DNA of 64,000 nucleotides from Burkholderia sp. Bp8992 (lineage in GTDB: Bacteria; Pseudomonadota; Gammaproteobacteria; Burkholderiales; Burkholderiaceae). Within the stretch, counting starts at the first letter, position 1, and the number at the start of each line of letters is the position of its first letter. Shown piece by piece: positions 44,342-54,085 of this stretch. A program made the translations under genes and the position numbers. Under the pieces are notes generated by a model. The model worked only from the letters and a program-made list of their open reading frames with translations. It was not told the DNA's origin and searched no databases. The stretch is taken from the NCBI RefSeq assembly GCF_003853705.1, contig NZ_QTQI01000010.1, forward strand, positions 62,001 to 126,000, given 5' to 3'.

Positions 44342-45631
44342 TCAGACGCCGGCCGTCTCGGTCGGTGCGACTGCGCCGCCGCCCTTCAGCGCCTGGCTCA
44401 GCTTGTTGCGGTCGAGTTCCTTCTCCCACGCGGACACGACGACCGTCGCGACGCCGTTGCCGACGATGTTGGTCAGCGCGCGGCATTCGCTCATGAAGCG
44501 GTCGATGCCGAGGATCAGCACCATGCCCGACAGCGGGATCGTCGGCACGACGGCCAGCGTCGCGGCGAGCGTGATGAAGCCCGCGCCCGTCACGCCGCTC
44601 GCGCCCTTCGACGTCAGCATCGCGACGGCCAGCAGCGTGAGCTGCTGCATCCACGTCAGCTCGATGTTGGTCGCCTGCGCGATGAACAGCACGGCCATCG
44701 TCATGTAGATGTTGGTGCCGTCGAGGTTGAACGAATAGCCGGTCGGCACGACGAGGCCGACGACCGAACGCGAGCAGCCTGCCTTCTCGAGCTTTTCCAT
44801 CAGCTGCGGCAGCGCGGCTTCCGACGAGCTCGTGCCGAGCACGATCAGCAGCTCTTCCTTGATGTAGGACACGAAGCGGATGATCGAGAAGCCCGTGAAG
44901 CGCGCGATCGCGCCGAGCACGACGAGCACGAACACGACCGACGTCAGGTAGAACGTGCCGATCAGCTTGAGCAGCGGCACCAGCGAGCCGACGCCGTACT
45001 TGCCGATCGTGAACGCCATCGCGCCGAACGCGCCGATCGGGGCCAGCTTCGTGACGATGTGCACGATGCCGAACAGCACGCGCGTCAGCCCGTCGATGAA
45101 GTCGGTCACGACCTTGCCGCGCTCGCCGAGGTGCGCGAGCACGCTGCCGAACAGCAGCGCGATCAGCAGGATCTGCAGGATTTCACCCTGCGCGAACGCA
45201 TCGACCATCGTGTTCGGGATGATGTGCATCAGGAAGTCGACCGTCGACTGCCCGTGTGCCTTCGCCGCGTACGACGCGACGGCCTTGCCGTCGAGCGTCG
45301 CCGGATCGATGTTGAAGCCGACGCCCGGACGCAGGATGTGCGTGGCCGCGAGGCCCAGCAGCAGCGCGAAGGTCGACACGATCTCGAAGTACAGCAGCGC
45401 CTTGCCGCCGACGCGGCCGACCTTCTTCATGTCCTCCATGCCGGCGATGCCGGTGACGACCGTACAGAAGATGATCGGACCGATCACCATCTTGATCAGC
45501 TTGATGAAGCCGTCGCCGAGCGGCTTCATGTCGGTGGCGATCGAAGGATAGAAGTGGCCGAGGATCACGCCGACGATGATGGCGAAAATCACCTGCACAT
45601 AGAGCACTTTGTAGAAGGGTTTCTTCTTCAC
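44342..45631 (-). CDS. dctA: C4-dicarboxylate:cation symporter DctA
   Basis: 429 aa DAACS-family carrier with eight helices and two re-entrant loops. [28 protein letters not shown] and [22 protein letters not shown] are signature regions. It imports succinate, fumarate and malate. The start is GTG 45631 with AGGA six bases upstream. It is the first gene of dctA-dctB-dctD. The long leader holds a sigma-54 promoter and a short ORF. Confidence 0.95.
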   Translation of the reverse strand: MKKKPFYKVLYVQVIFAIIVGVILGHFYPSIATDMKPLGDGFIKLIKMVIGPIIFCTVVTGIAGMEDMKKVGRVGGKALLYFEIVSTFALLLGLAATHILRPGVGFNIDPATLDGKAVASYAAKAHGQSTVDFLMHIIPNTMVDAFAQGEILQILLIALLFGSVLAHLGERGKVVTDFIDGLTRVLFGIVHIVTKLAPIGAFGAMAFTIGKYGVGSLVPLLKLIGTFYLTSVVFVLVVLGAIARFTGFSIIRFVSYIKEELLIVLGTSSSEAALPQLMEKLEKAGCSRSVVGLVVPTGYSFNLDGTNIYMTMAVLFIAQATNIELTWMQQLTLLAVAMLTSKGASGVTGAGFITLAATLAVVPTIPLSGMVLILGIDRFMSECRALTNIVGNGVATVVVSAWEKELDRNKLSQALKGGGAVAPTETAGV

Positions 45632-45745
45632 GATGGTTCCTGCTGAAGTAGATGAGCCGGTGGAAACGGCGTCACGCGCGCAGGCGAATGTCTCAGGGGA
45701 AAAGTCACCCGCCCGCGCGGCTGCCGTGCCGCAACAAGCGATGCC

Positions 45746-45781
45746 TCAGGACATCCGGAGGGGGAGGAAGGCATTGGTCAT
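45746..45781 (-). CDS. putative 11-residue leader peptide in the dctA 5' region
   Basis: ATG at 45781 encodes MTNAFLPLRMS and stops at 45746-45748. AAGGAG lies six bases before the ATG, stronger than the site of dctA itself. It lies inside the predicted dctA transcript, about 115 bases upstream of the dctA start. A regulatory leader is plausible but unproven. Confidence 0.45.
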   Translation of the reverse strand: MTNAFLPLRMS

Positions 45782-45839
45782 CGTTGTCTCCTTGCTTGCT
45801 GTAGTAGTTCGGCCGGGGGATGGCCGTGCGTTTTATATC

Positions 45840-45854
45840 GCAAGGTCGATGCCA
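45840..45854 (-). promoter_or_regulatory. sigma-54 promoter of dctA
   Basis: On the minus strand TGGCATCGACCTTGC carries GG and GC 10 bases apart. It would start transcription about 200 bases upstream of dctA. Its presence fits with DctD, a sigma-54 activator, being encoded in the same operon. Confidence 0.87.
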
Positions 45855-45915
45855 GGTTTCAGGAACCCCTCAAGCCGTTGTTTTCATTGTATTTCCCATA
45901 ATGCGGCAGGCAAGA

Positions 45916-45942
45916 AAATCCGGGATTCCGGATTTCCGGAAA
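45916..45942. promoter_or_regulatory. palindromes upstream of the dctA promoter, candidate DctD sites
   Basis: AAATCCGG-GATT-CCGGATTT (45916-45935) is a perfect inverted repeat overlapping the palindrome TTTCCGGAAA (45933-45942). They lie about 65-95 bases upstream of the sigma-54 core, a usual enhancer distance. Assignment to DctD is inferred. Confidence 0.5.
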
Positions 45943-45944
45943 AT

Positions 45945-45968
45945 ATCCGTCCGGCGATCCGGACGGAT
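45945..45968 (-). terminator. hairpin after actP
   Basis: Arms ATCCGTCCGG / CCGGACGGAT with a 4-base loop, followed on the minus strand by ATTTTCC. It lies 20 bases after the actP stop and is probably a terminator; it could also be part of the dctA upstream sites. Confidence 0.65.
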
Positions 45969-45988
45969 GCATTGTTTCATCAGAGGAA

Positions 45989-47674
45989 TCAGTGCTGGAC
46001 GGCCCGGCTCGCGAGCACGCCCGTCTGCGCGTAGAACTCCTGCTGCTCGAACGCGGCGCGCTCGCGCCGCGCGCGCTCGCCGCGATCGGCGAGCGAGCCG
46101 ACGACGATCCCGATGAACGCGAGCGGCACCGACACGAGCGCCGGGTTGTCGAGGAACACCGGTGCGTGCGCGTGGTGCAGCACGTCGACCCATACCGACT
46201 TCGACAGCACCGTGAGCGCGACCGCCGACACGAGGCCGAGGCCGCCGCCGAGCACCGCGCCGCGGGTCGTCATCCCGCGCCAGAAGATCGACATCGCGAG
46301 CACCGGGAAATTGGCGCTCGCGGCCACCGCCGCGACAAGCCCGACCATGAACGCGACGTTCACGTGCTCGAACAGGATCGACAGCGCGATCGCGACGGCC
46401 GACAGCACGATCGTCGCCGTGCGCGAGATGCGCATCTCGAGGCGCTCGTCGGGCTTGCCGCGCGCCCACATCTGCGCATACAGGTCGTGCGAGATCGTCG
46501 TCGCGCCGGCCAGCGTCAGGCCCGCGACCACCGCGAGGATCGTCGCGAACGTGACGGCCGCGATGAACCCGTAGAACCAGTTCCCGCCGACCGCCTGTGC
46601 GAGCTTCACCGCCACCATGTTCGAACCGCCGAGCAGGTCGTGCGTCAGGTTGAACGTGCCGTTCGCGCCGAGCCGGAAGAACTCCGGATGCTGCGCGAGC
46701 AGCACGATCGCCGAGAAGCCGATCACGAAGGTCAGCAGGTAGAAGTAGCCGATGAAGCCGGTCGCGTAGAGCACCGACTTGCGCGCCTCCTTCGCGTTCG
46801 GCACCGTGAAGAAGCGCATCAGGATGTGCGGGAAGCCGGCCGTGCCGAACATCAGCGCGATGCCGAGCGACAGCGCGTTGGCCGGATCGCGGATCAGCTT
46901 GCCGGGCCCCATGATCGACAGCGCGCCCGGATGCACGGCCACCGCGCGGCGGAACATCTCGTCGACGCTGAAGCCGAATTCGCCGAGCGCGAGCAACGCG
47001 AGCAGCGTCGCGCCGCACAGCAGCAGCACGGCCTTGATCACCTGCACCCAGGTGGTCGCGGTCATCCCGCCGAAGAACACGTAGACGACCATCAGCACGC
47101 CGACGATCAGCTCGGCCGTGCCGTACGACAGCCCGAACAGCAGCTGGATCAGCTTGCCCGCGCCGACCATCTGCACGACGAGGTACAGCACGACGATCGT
47201 CAGCGCGTTGGCGGACGTCAGCAGCCGGATCGGCCGCTGCGCGAAGCGGTACGCGACGACGTCGACGAACGTGAACTTGCCGAGGTTGCGCAGCGGCTCG
47301 GCGATCAGGAACATCACGAACGGCCAGCCGACCAGGAAGCCGATCGAGTAGATCAGCCCGTCGAAGCCGAACATGAACACCATGCCGGACAGCCCGAGGA
47401 ACGATGCGGCCGACATGTAGTCGCCCGCGATCGCGAGCCCGTTCTGCAGCCCGGTAATGCCGCCGCCGGCCGTGTAGAAGTCGCGCGTCGAGCGCGTGCG
47501 CCGCGCGGCCCAGCGCGTGAGCGCGAGCGTCGCGAACACGAACGCGAAGAACATCCCGATCGCGACCGGGTTCAGTTCGACCTTGTCGGGCATCGGGCCG
47601 GCGACGCCGGTCGCATGGGCGGCGGAGGAAACGAGAACGGCCAGCGCGACGAGCGCGCTCGAAATGAATCGCAT
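45989..47674 (-). CDS. actP: cation/acetate symporter ActP-like
   Basis: 561 aa SSS-family carrier with a signal-like first helix ([21 protein letters not shown]) and about 13 further helices. [29 protein letters not shown] and [18 protein letters not shown] are typical of ActP. It imports acetate and other short monocarboxylates. It follows the DUF485 gene by 11 bases, as in yjcH-actP. ATG 47674 gives the family N-terminus. Confidence 0.94.
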   Translation of the reverse strand: MRFISSALVALAVLVSSAAHATGVAGPMPDKVELNPVAIGMFFAFVFATLALTRWAARRTRSTRDFYTAGGGITGLQNGLAIAGDYMSAASFLGLSGMVFMFGFDGLIYSIGFLVGWPFVMFLIAEPLRNLGKFTFVDVVAYRFAQRPIRLLTSANALTIVVLYLVVQMVGAGKLIQLLFGLSYGTAELIVGVLMVVYVFFGGMTATTWVQVIKAVLLLCGATLLALLALGEFGFSVDEMFRRAVAVHPGALSIMGPGKLIRDPANALSLGIALMFGTAGFPHILMRFFTVPNAKEARKSVLYATGFIGYFYLLTFVIGFSAIVLLAQHPEFFRLGANGTFNLTHDLLGGSNMVAVKLAQAVGGNWFYGFIAAVTFATILAVVAGLTLAGATTISHDLYAQMWARGKPDERLEMRISRTATIVLSAVAIALSILFEHVNVAFMVGLVAAVAASANFPVLAMSIFWRGMTTRGAVLGGGLGLVSAVALTVLSKSVWVDVLHHAHAPVFLDNPALVSVPLAFIGIVVGSLADRGERARRERAAFEQQEFYAQTGVLASRAVQH

Positions 47675-47685
47675 GTCGGCCCCCG

Positions 47686-47991
47686 TCACGGACGTTGCAG
47701 GATCGCGTCGACGCGGCGGTCGAACGCACGGTTCGCGCGCAGCACGTAGCACGCGGTCAGGCCGATCGCGACCAGGATGATCGCGACGCCCGCGGCGATC
47801 CCGACCGTCGTCGTCGCGCCGCGGTACAGCGGCGCCGCGAGCACGTGCGGCGCGAGCGCGACGAGCAGGATGAAGCCGTAGTACGTGGCGATCATCAGTG
47901 CCGTGAGCGTGAAGCTGAAGCGGCGCCGTGCACGCACGAGCTGCTGGTAGTCGCGGCGCGCCGTGACCGATTCGATGACGGAAAGCTCCAT
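47686..47991 (-). CDS. DUF485 membrane protein (YjcH-like)
   Basis: 101 aa with two membrane helices ([20 protein letters not shown] and [21 protein letters not shown]) and the DUF485 start [12 protein letters not shown]. It is found upstream of actP in many bacteria; its exact role in acetate uptake is unclear. GGAGACA precedes ATG 47991. Confidence 0.9.
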   Translation of the reverse strand: MELSVIESVTARRDYQQLVRARRRFSFTLTALMIATYYGFILLVALAPHVLAAPLYRGATTTVGIAAGVAIILVAIGLTACYVLRANRAFDRRVDAILQRP

Positions 47992-48087
47992 GTTGTCTCC
48001 ATTTCCAGCTCGTCATGGCGAGCAGTGTTTTGTGGAATGGTCGGCGCGCCTCCACTGCCCCGCCCGCGCCGCGGCGGAACAAGCGAT

Positions 48088-49293
48088 CTACACGACGCGA
48101 TCCGCCCGCAACCTTGCGACCTCGCCGGGCGACATCCCGAGCCAGCCGCCGAGCACCGCCTCCGTATCGGCGCCGAGCACCGGCGGCGCTCCGCGCACCG
48201 GCAGCCGCGCGCCGTCGAAGCGGTACGGCGGCGCGAGCACGTCGACGTCGCCCGCGACCGGATGCGGCTGCCGCGTGACGAGCCCGGCGCGCGTTGCACG
48301 TTCGGACGTCAGCGCTTCATGCAGCCCGAGCACTTCGCCGCACGGGATGCCCGCATCGGCGAGCGCGGCGAGCAGCGTCGCGCGTGACCGGCGTGCCAGT
48401 TCGCGACGAATCTCGGGCAGCAGGTCCGCACGATTCTCCGAGCGGCCGAGGTTGGTCTTGTAGCGTTCGTCCGCGGCGAGATCGGGCCGCTCGATCGCAT
48501 CGCAAAAGCGTGCGAACTGCGTGTTGTTGCCGACCGTGATCACGAGCGGGCCGTCGGCCGCGTCGAACACGCCGTACGGCACGATCGACGGATGCGCATT
48601 GCCGTAGCGCGGCGGATCTTCGCCCATCAGCAGCGCGTCGAGCCCGTAGTACGCGGTGATCATCAGCCCGCAGTCGAACAGCGCCATCTCGATGCGGCGC
48701 CCGCGCCCGGTGGCGTGGCGTTCGTACAGCGCGGCGAGGATCGCCTGCGCCGAATACATGCCGGTGAACAGGTCGACTGCCGCGACGCCGAACTTCAGCG
48801 GCGGCTGGCCAGCCTCGCCGTTCAGCGCCATCAGCCCGGCCTCGCCTTGCACGACGAGGTCGTAGCCGGGCCGCGCGGCTTCGGCGCCCGAACGGTCGTA
48901 GCCTGAGATCGCGCAGTGCACGAGGCGCGGATTCAGTTCGGCCAGCGCGTCGTAGCCGAGGCCGAGTTTTTCCGCGCCGCCGAACTTGAAGTTGTGAAGC
49001 ACCACGTCGGCCTGCGCGGCGAGCTCGCGTGCGAGCCGCCGCCCTTCTTCGGTCTGCAGGTCGAGACAGATCGACCGCTTGCTGCGGTTCACGCTGTTGA
49101 AATAGGTGGTTTCGGTATCGCCGATCCGCAGCCCCCAGTCGCGCGTATCGTCGCCGCGCGCCGGATGCTCGACCTTGATCACTTCCGCGCCGAAATCGGC
49201 GAGCACCATCGCGCACCACGGGCCTGCCAGCACGCGCGAGAAATCGAGCACCTTCACGCCGGCCAGCGGCAACGCGCGCGGTTCGTTCGTCAT
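48088..49293 (-). CDS. CaiB/BaiF family III CoA-transferase
   Basis: 401 aa. Family III features: [46 protein letters not shown]-like [11 protein letters not shown], the catalytic Asp region [24 protein letters not shown], and [16 protein letters not shown]. It moves CoA between an acyl donor and a carboxylic acid, probably activating the substrate for the two dehydrogenases upstream. ATG 49293 has GGAGGAG upstream. It is the last gene of the acyl-CoA operon. Confidence 0.92.
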   Translation of the reverse strand: MTNEPRALPLAGVKVLDFSRVLAGPWCAMVLADFGAEVIKVEHPARGDDTRDWGLRIGDTETTYFNSVNRSKRSICLDLQTEEGRRLARELAAQADVVLHNFKFGGAEKLGLGYDALAELNPRLVHCAISGYDRSGAEAARPGYDLVVQGEAGLMALNGEAGQPPLKFGVAAVDLFTGMYSAQAILAALYERHATGRGRRIEMALFDCGLMITAYYGLDALLMGEDPPRYGNAHPSIVPYGVFDAADGPLVITVGNNTQFARFCDAIERPDLAADERYKTNLGRSENRADLLPEIRRELARRSRATLLAALADAGIPCGEVLGLHEALTSERATRAGLVTRQPHPVAGDVDVLAPPYRFDGARLPVRGAPPVLGADTEAVLGGWLGMSPGEVARLRADRVV

Positions 49294-49323
49294 CCTTGTC
49301 TCCTCCATTCGCGCTGCGCGCCT

Positions 49324-50469
49324 TTACTGTTTCGACAGCGCGATGTAGCGCGCGAGATGATGATCTTCATCACCGAGCTGGTGGTCGATCATCACGAGGC
49401 GCTTCGCGTAGTGCGACAGCGGCAGCTCCCACGTCATCCCGATCCCGCCGTGCAGCTGGATGCTCTCCTCGGCGACGAGCGTGCCGATCCGGCCGATGCT
49501 GTATTTCGCGGCCGCGAGCGCGCGTTCGCGCACCGCGCGCGGCGCGTCGAGCTGCGCGGCCGCGTTGATCACCGCCGAGCGCGCCTGCTCGACTTCGAGC
49601 AGCAGGTCGGCCATCCGGTGCTGCAGCGCCTGGAAGCTGCCGATCGGCAGCCCGAACTGCTTGCGCGTGCGCAGGTACTCGAGCGTGTGCTCCTTGGCGA
49701 CATCCATCGCGCCGAGCGCTTCCGCCGACAGCGCGAGCAGCCCGTAGCCGAGCACGCGTTCGAGCAGTTCGACGCCCGCTTCGCCATTGTGTGCATCCGG
49801 CGCACCGAGCGCCGCATCGGCCGGCAGCGCGACGCCCTCGAAGCGCACCTCGGCCGCGCGGCCGCCGTCGATCTTCCGGTAGTCGCGCAGCGACAGGCCC
49901 GGCGCATCGGCCGGCACGACGAACAGGCCGATGCCGGCCGCATCGTCGTCCTGCCCCGACACGCGCGCGCTGACGACGAAGAACGCCACCTGCGCCGCCT
50001 GGTCGACGACGCCCTTCGCGCCCGTCAGCACCCAGCCGTCGCCCGTGCGTTCGGCGCGCGTGCGCACGGTCGTCAGTTCGTAGTGCGAGCCCGGTTCGTC
50101 GTGCGCGAACGCGGCGCTCGCGCTGCCGTCGATCAGCGCGGCGAGCCTGTCGCGGTGCGCATCGCCGCCGGCGAGCGCCAGCGCGCGGCCCGCGAGCAGC
50201 GCGCCGAGGAACGGCTCGACGACGAGCCCGCGCCCGAGGCATTCGAACACCACGGCGATGTCGAAGCCCGCGCCGCCGAAGCCGCCGTCGGCTTCGGCAA
50301 ACAGCGCGCCGACCGTGCCGAGTTCGGCAAAGCGCCGCCACATCGCGCGATCGAAGCCTTCAGCCGACTGCGCGATGCGGTCGCGCACCGGGAACGCGTA
50401 CTGTTCGGCGATGAAGCGGTTCAACGTGTCCGCCAGCATCCGGCGGTCTTCTGTGTGCTGGAAATCCAT
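49324..50469 (-). CDS. acyl-CoA dehydrogenase family protein (II)
   Basis: 381 aa from ATG 50469. N-terminal helical domain (FIAEQYAFPVRDR), FAD/beta-barrel domain (FAHDEPGSHYE), and C-terminal domain with LEYLRTRKQFGLPIGSFQALQHRMADLLLEVE and IQLHGGIGMTWELPLSHY. It is the shorter of two partner dehydrogenases; such adjacent pairs often act as heteromers in branched or cyclic acyl-CoA breakdown (inference). Confidence 0.9.
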   Translation of the reverse strand: MDFQHTEDRRMLADTLNRFIAEQYAFPVRDRIAQSAEGFDRAMWRRFAELGTVGALFAEADGGFGGAGFDIAVVFECLGRGLVVEPFLGALLAGRALALAGGDAHRDRLAALIDGSASAAFAHDEPGSHYELTTVRTRAERTGDGWVLTGAKGVVDQAAQVAFFVVSARVSGQDDDAAGIGLFVVPADAPGLSLRDYRKIDGGRAAEVRFEGVALPADAALGAPDAHNGEAGVELLERVLGYGLLALSAEALGAMDVAKEHTLEYLRTRKQFGLPIGSFQALQHRMADLLLEVEQARSAVINAAAQLDAPRAVRERALAAAKYSIGRIGTLVAEESIQLHGGIGMTWELPLSHYAKRLVMIDHQLGDEDHHLARYIALSKQ

Positions 50470-50483
50470 CGTCGCGTCCCTCG

Positions 50484-51680
50484 TTACAGCCCGAGCATCA
50501 TCTTCGCGATGATGTTCTTCTGGATCTCGTTCGAGCCGCCGAAGATCGACAGCTTCCGGTTGTTGAAGTACTGCTGCGCGGCGCTCGCGGCGTCGTCCGG
50601 GCCGACCGGCTCGCTGTCGCAGTCGGCATCGAGTGCTTCCTCGACGAACGGCTGCGCGTACGGCCCCATCGCGCGCCGCATCAGCGCGGTGATCTCCTGG
50701 CGGATCTGCGTGCCGCGGATCTTCAGCATCGAGCTTTCCGCGCCCGGTGCGCCGCCGCCCGCGACCGCGGCCAGCACGCGCAGGTTGGTCGTGCGCATGT
50801 TCTCGAGTTCGATCTCGACCCGCGCGATGCGCGCCGCGAAGAACGGATCGTCCGCGAGCGGCCTGCCGTTCTTCGTGACTGTCGCCGCGACCGCGCGCAG
50901 CCGCTCGAGCGCGGCCGTCGAGAACCCGATCCCCGCGATATTGGTGCGCTCGTACGTGAGCAGGTACTTCGCGTAGGTCCAGCCGCGGTTCTCTTCGCCG
51001 ACGAGGTTCTCCACCGGCACCCGCACGTCGGTGAAGAACACCTCGTTCACCTCGTGCTCGCCGTCGAGCGTGATGATCGGGCGGACCTCGACCCCGGGCG
51101 TATTCATGTCGATCAGCAGGAAGCTGATGCCTTCCTGCTTGCGCACGTCGGTCGCGGTGCGCACGAGGCAGAAGATCATGTTCGCGTAGTGGCCGAGCGT
51201 GGTCCACGTCTTCTGGCCGTTCACGACGTAGTGATCGCCATGGCGCACCGCGCTCGTCTTCACCGCCGCGAGATCGGAGCCGGCACCCGGCTCCGAGTAG
51301 CCCTGGCACCACCAGTCGGTGCCGTCGAGGATGCGCGGCAGCCAGTGGCGCTTCTGCGCTTCGTTGCCGTACTTGATCAGCACGGGGCCGAGCATGTTCA
51401 CGCCGAACGGCACGATGCGCGGCGCACCCGCGAGCGCGCATTCGTTGTCGAACAGGAACTTCTGCGCGACGCTCCAGCCGGGGCCGCCGTATTCGGCCGG
51501 CCAGTGACTCGCGAGCCAGCCGCGCGCGTGGAGGATCGCGTGCCATTCGCGCATGTCGTCGCGCGTGAGGTGCAGGCCGCCCTTCACCTTGCGCGCGATG
51601 CGCGCGGGCAGTTCGGCTTGCAGGAAGCGCTGCACTTCCGTGCGGAAGGCTTCCTCTTCGGGAGTGAAATCGAGGTCCAT
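50484..51680 (-). CDS. acyl-CoA dehydrogenase family protein (I)
   Basis: 398 aa from ATG 51680. Hallmarks: HWPAEYGGPGWS, YSEPGAGSDLAAVKTSAVRHGDHYVVNGQKTWTTLGHYA (flavin and substrate contacts), YAKYLLTYERTNIAG and FGGSNEIQKNIIAKMML near the end. It lies 14 bases upstream of the second dehydrogenase, so the two are co-translated. The likely reaction is alpha,beta-dehydrogenation of an acyl-CoA. Confidence 0.93.
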   Translation of the reverse strand: MDLDFTPEEEAFRTEVQRFLQAELPARIARKVKGGLHLTRDDMREWHAILHARGWLASHWPAEYGGPGWSVAQKFLFDNECALAGAPRIVPFGVNMLGPVLIKYGNEAQKRHWLPRILDGTDWWCQGYSEPGAGSDLAAVKTSAVRHGDHYVVNGQKTWTTLGHYANMIFCLVRTATDVRKQEGISFLLIDMNTPGVEVRPIITLDGEHEVNEVFFTDVRVPVENLVGEENRGWTYAKYLLTYERTNIAGIGFSTAALERLRAVAATVTKNGRPLADDPFFAARIARVEIELENMRTTNLRVLAAVAGGGAPGAESSMLKIRGTQIRQEITALMRRAMGPYAQPFVEEALDADCDSEPVGPDDAASAAQQYFNNRKLSIFGGSNEIQKNIIAKMMLGL

Positions 51681-51709
51681 CTTCGTTCCGTTGCGAATGC
51701 GGTTGGCGT

Positions 51710-53845
51710 TCAGTCGACGCGGTTCAGGCTCGCGAAATCCGCACCGCGCGCGACGAGATCGACGAGCAGCGGCGACGGCTTCCAGAACAGCGGGTCTTCC
51801 TTCGCGAACGCGCGGATGTCGGCAAGCACGTTCGCGAGGCCGACCGTGTCCGCGTAGTGCATCGGGCCGCCGCGATAGCGCGGGAAGCCGTAGCCGTACA
51901 GGAACACCGCATCGACATCGAGCGGACGCAGCGCGATCTTCTCGTGCACGACGTTCGCGCCTTCGTTGATCATCGCGGCGAGGTAGCGGCGCAGGATCTC
52001 GTCGTCGGTGAACGTGCGCGGCGTGACGCCCTTCTTCGCACGCTCTTCCGCGACGATCGCTTCGACTTCCGGGTCGGGCGTGCCGACGCGCGCGCCGTCC
52101 GGGTACAGGTAGTAGCCGCGCGACGTCTTCTGCCCGAACCAGCCGCGCTCGCACAGCCGGTCGGAAATCTCGACGTAGCGTGCGCGCGGGTCGCGCGTCG
52201 CCGCGCGGCGCTTGCGGGTCGCCCAGCCGATGTCGCCGCCCGCGAGGTCGACGACCTGGAACGGGCCCATCGGGAAGCCGAATTCGCGCACCGCGCGATC
52301 GATCTGGTACGGCGACGCACCGTCTTCCATCAGGTAGTCGGCCGCCGTGCGATAGACGGCGAGGATCCGGTTGCCGATGAAGCCGTCGCATACGCCTGCC
52401 CGCACCGGCGTCTTCTTCAGTTGCTTCGCCAGCGCGAACGCGGTCGCGACGACGTCCGCGCTCACGCGCTTCGGCACCACGATCTCGAGCAGCTTCATCA
52501 CGTTGGCCGGCGAGAAGAAATGCAGGCCGATCACGTCGGCCGGCCGGTCGATGCTCGCGGCCAGCGCGTCGATGTCGAGATACGACGTGTTGGTCGCGAG
52601 CACCGCGCCCGGCTTGCACACGCGTGCGAGCTCGGCGAACACGGCCTGCTTCACGGCCATGTCCTCGAACACGGCCTCGATCACGACGTCGGCCTGCGCG
52701 AGCGCGTCGTACGACGTGCTGCCCTTGAAGCGCGCGAGCCGCGCCGCATGCGCGGCCGGCGTCATCCGCCCTTTCGCGACGAGGCCGTCGTACACCTTCT
52801 CGACGTGCGCACGGCCGCGCGCGAGCGACGCTTCGTCGCGTTCGATCATCGTCACCGGCAGCCCGGCGTCGAGCGCCGCGACCGCGATGCCCGCGCCCAT
52901 CGTGCCGCCGCCGACCACGCCAATCCGCTCGACCGGCCGCGCGCTCGCGCGCCGCGCCTCGGGCGCCTTCGCCGCTTCGCGCTCCGCGAAGAACGCATGC
53001 ACGAGGCCCGCGCGCTGCGGGCTGTCGATGCATTGCAGGAACAGGCTGCGCTCGAACTTCATCCCCGCGTCGAACGACTGCGTGAGCGCGGCCTCGACCG
53101 CGTCGACGATCTTCGCCGGCGAGAAGAGGCCGCGCGATTTCTTCGGCAGCTCCGCGCGCGCCGCGTCGATCGCAGCCTGCGCGGCCACACGATCGGCGAG
53201 GCCCTGCGCGTCGCGCGTACGGCGCACCGGTGCGCCGAGCGACACGAGCTCCTGCGCGTAGGCGAGCCCTTCGGCGAGCGTGTCGTCGCTGTGCGCGACG
53301 CGGTCGACCAGGCCGAGCGCGAGCGCCTCCTCGGCGCTCGCATGGCGGCCCGTCAGCATCAGGTCGAGCGCGGCCTTCGCGCCGATCAGGCGCGGCGCGC
53401 GCTGCGTGCCGCCCGCACCGGGCAGGAGGCCGAGCGTGACTTCGGGCAGCCCGAGCTTCGCGCCGGGTACGGCGAGCCGGTAATGCGCGGCCAGCGCGAC
53501 TTCGAGGCCGCCGCCGAGCGTCGCGCCGTGCAGCGCGACCACGACCGGCTTCGCACTCGACTCGATCCGCTCGCACACGTCGGGCAGCGACGGCGGCACC
53601 GGCGGCTTGCCGAATTCGCGGATGTCGGCGCCCGCGATGAAGTTGCGGCCGGCGCCGACGATCAGCACCGCGCGGATCGCGTCGTCGGCCTGCGCGGCGT
53701 CGAGCGCGTCGGCCAGGCCGCGCCGCACGTCGGCGGACAACGCATTGACGGGCGGATGGTCGATCGTGACGACCAGCACCTTGTCGCGGCGCTCGCGCGT
53801 GACGGTGCCGGCCGTCGGGCTGGCGGGGGAAGCAGTGGAATTCAT
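51710..53845 (-). CDS. bifunctional enoyl-CoA hydratase / 3-hydroxyacyl-CoA dehydrogenase
   Basis: 711 aa. N-terminal crotonase domain (GAGRNFIAGADIREFGKPP; LGGGLEVALAAHYRLA; GLLPGAGGTQRAPRL) and C-terminal NAD-dependent domain (IGVVGGGTMGAGIAVAALDAG; GLHFFSPANVMKLLEIV). It resembles the FadJ/peroxisomal bifunctional type. It leads the four-gene operon with the two dehydrogenases and the CoA-transferase. GGAG is five bases before ATG 53845. Confidence 0.94.
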   Translation of the reverse strand: MNSTASPASPTAGTVTRERRDKVLVVTIDHPPVNALSADVRRGLADALDAAQADDAIRAVLIVGAGRNFIAGADIREFGKPPVPPSLPDVCERIESSAKPVVVALHGATLGGGLEVALAAHYRLAVPGAKLGLPEVTLGLLPGAGGTQRAPRLIGAKAALDLMLTGRHASAEEALALGLVDRVAHSDDTLAEGLAYAQELVSLGAPVRRTRDAQGLADRVAAQAAIDAARAELPKKSRGLFSPAKIVDAVEAALTQSFDAGMKFERSLFLQCIDSPQRAGLVHAFFAEREAAKAPEARRASARPVERIGVVGGGTMGAGIAVAALDAGLPVTMIERDEASLARGRAHVEKVYDGLVAKGRMTPAAHAARLARFKGSTSYDALAQADVVIEAVFEDMAVKQAVFAELARVCKPGAVLATNTSYLDIDALAASIDRPADVIGLHFFSPANVMKLLEIVVPKRVSADVVATAFALAKQLKKTPVRAGVCDGFIGNRILAVYRTAADYLMEDGASPYQIDRAVREFGFPMGPFQVVDLAGGDIGWATRKRRAATRDPRARYVEISDRLCERGWFGQKTSRGYYLYPDGARVGTPDPEVEAIVAEERAKKGVTPRTFTDDEILRRYLAAMINEGANVVHEKIALRPLDVDAVFLYGYGFPRYRGGPMHYADTVGLANVLADIRAFAKEDPLFWKPSPLLVDLVARGADFASLNRVD

Positions 53846-53971
53846 CGTGTCTCCAGTAGTGCGGTGCGCCGGGCGGCGGGAAACGGCCGGGCCCGGCCAG
53901 CAGCGCCGGTGCGCGAGCCGGTTCGGGCGGCGCGGGAAACGGTCCGGCGTGGTTGCCGGGCATGACTCGAT

Positions 53972-53987
53972 TCTCGATTGATCGAGA
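53972..53987. promoter_or_regulatory. palindrome TCTCGAT-TG-ATCGAGA in the divergent promoter region
   Basis: A perfect 7-bp inverted repeat with a 2-base centre, between the acyl-CoA operon and the LysR gene. Candidate operator. Confidence 0.55.
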
Positions 53988-54019
53988 TTCATTGACAATT
54001 CCCTCCCGCTTTTACAAGC

Positions 54020-54038
54020 TGTCAAGTCTGACTTGACA
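54020..54038. promoter_or_regulatory. palindrome TGTCAAGTCTGACTTGACA upstream of the LysR gene
   Basis: A perfect 8-bp inverted repeat around CTG, 33 bases after the first palindrome and 48 bases before the LysR start. It contains TTGACA on both strands. It could bind the adjacent LysR regulator or another acyl-CoA regulator. Confidence 0.65.
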
Positions 54039-54085
54039 CTGAATGCTTTCCGACCGTTAAACGGGACGGATCAGGAGACACCGGC

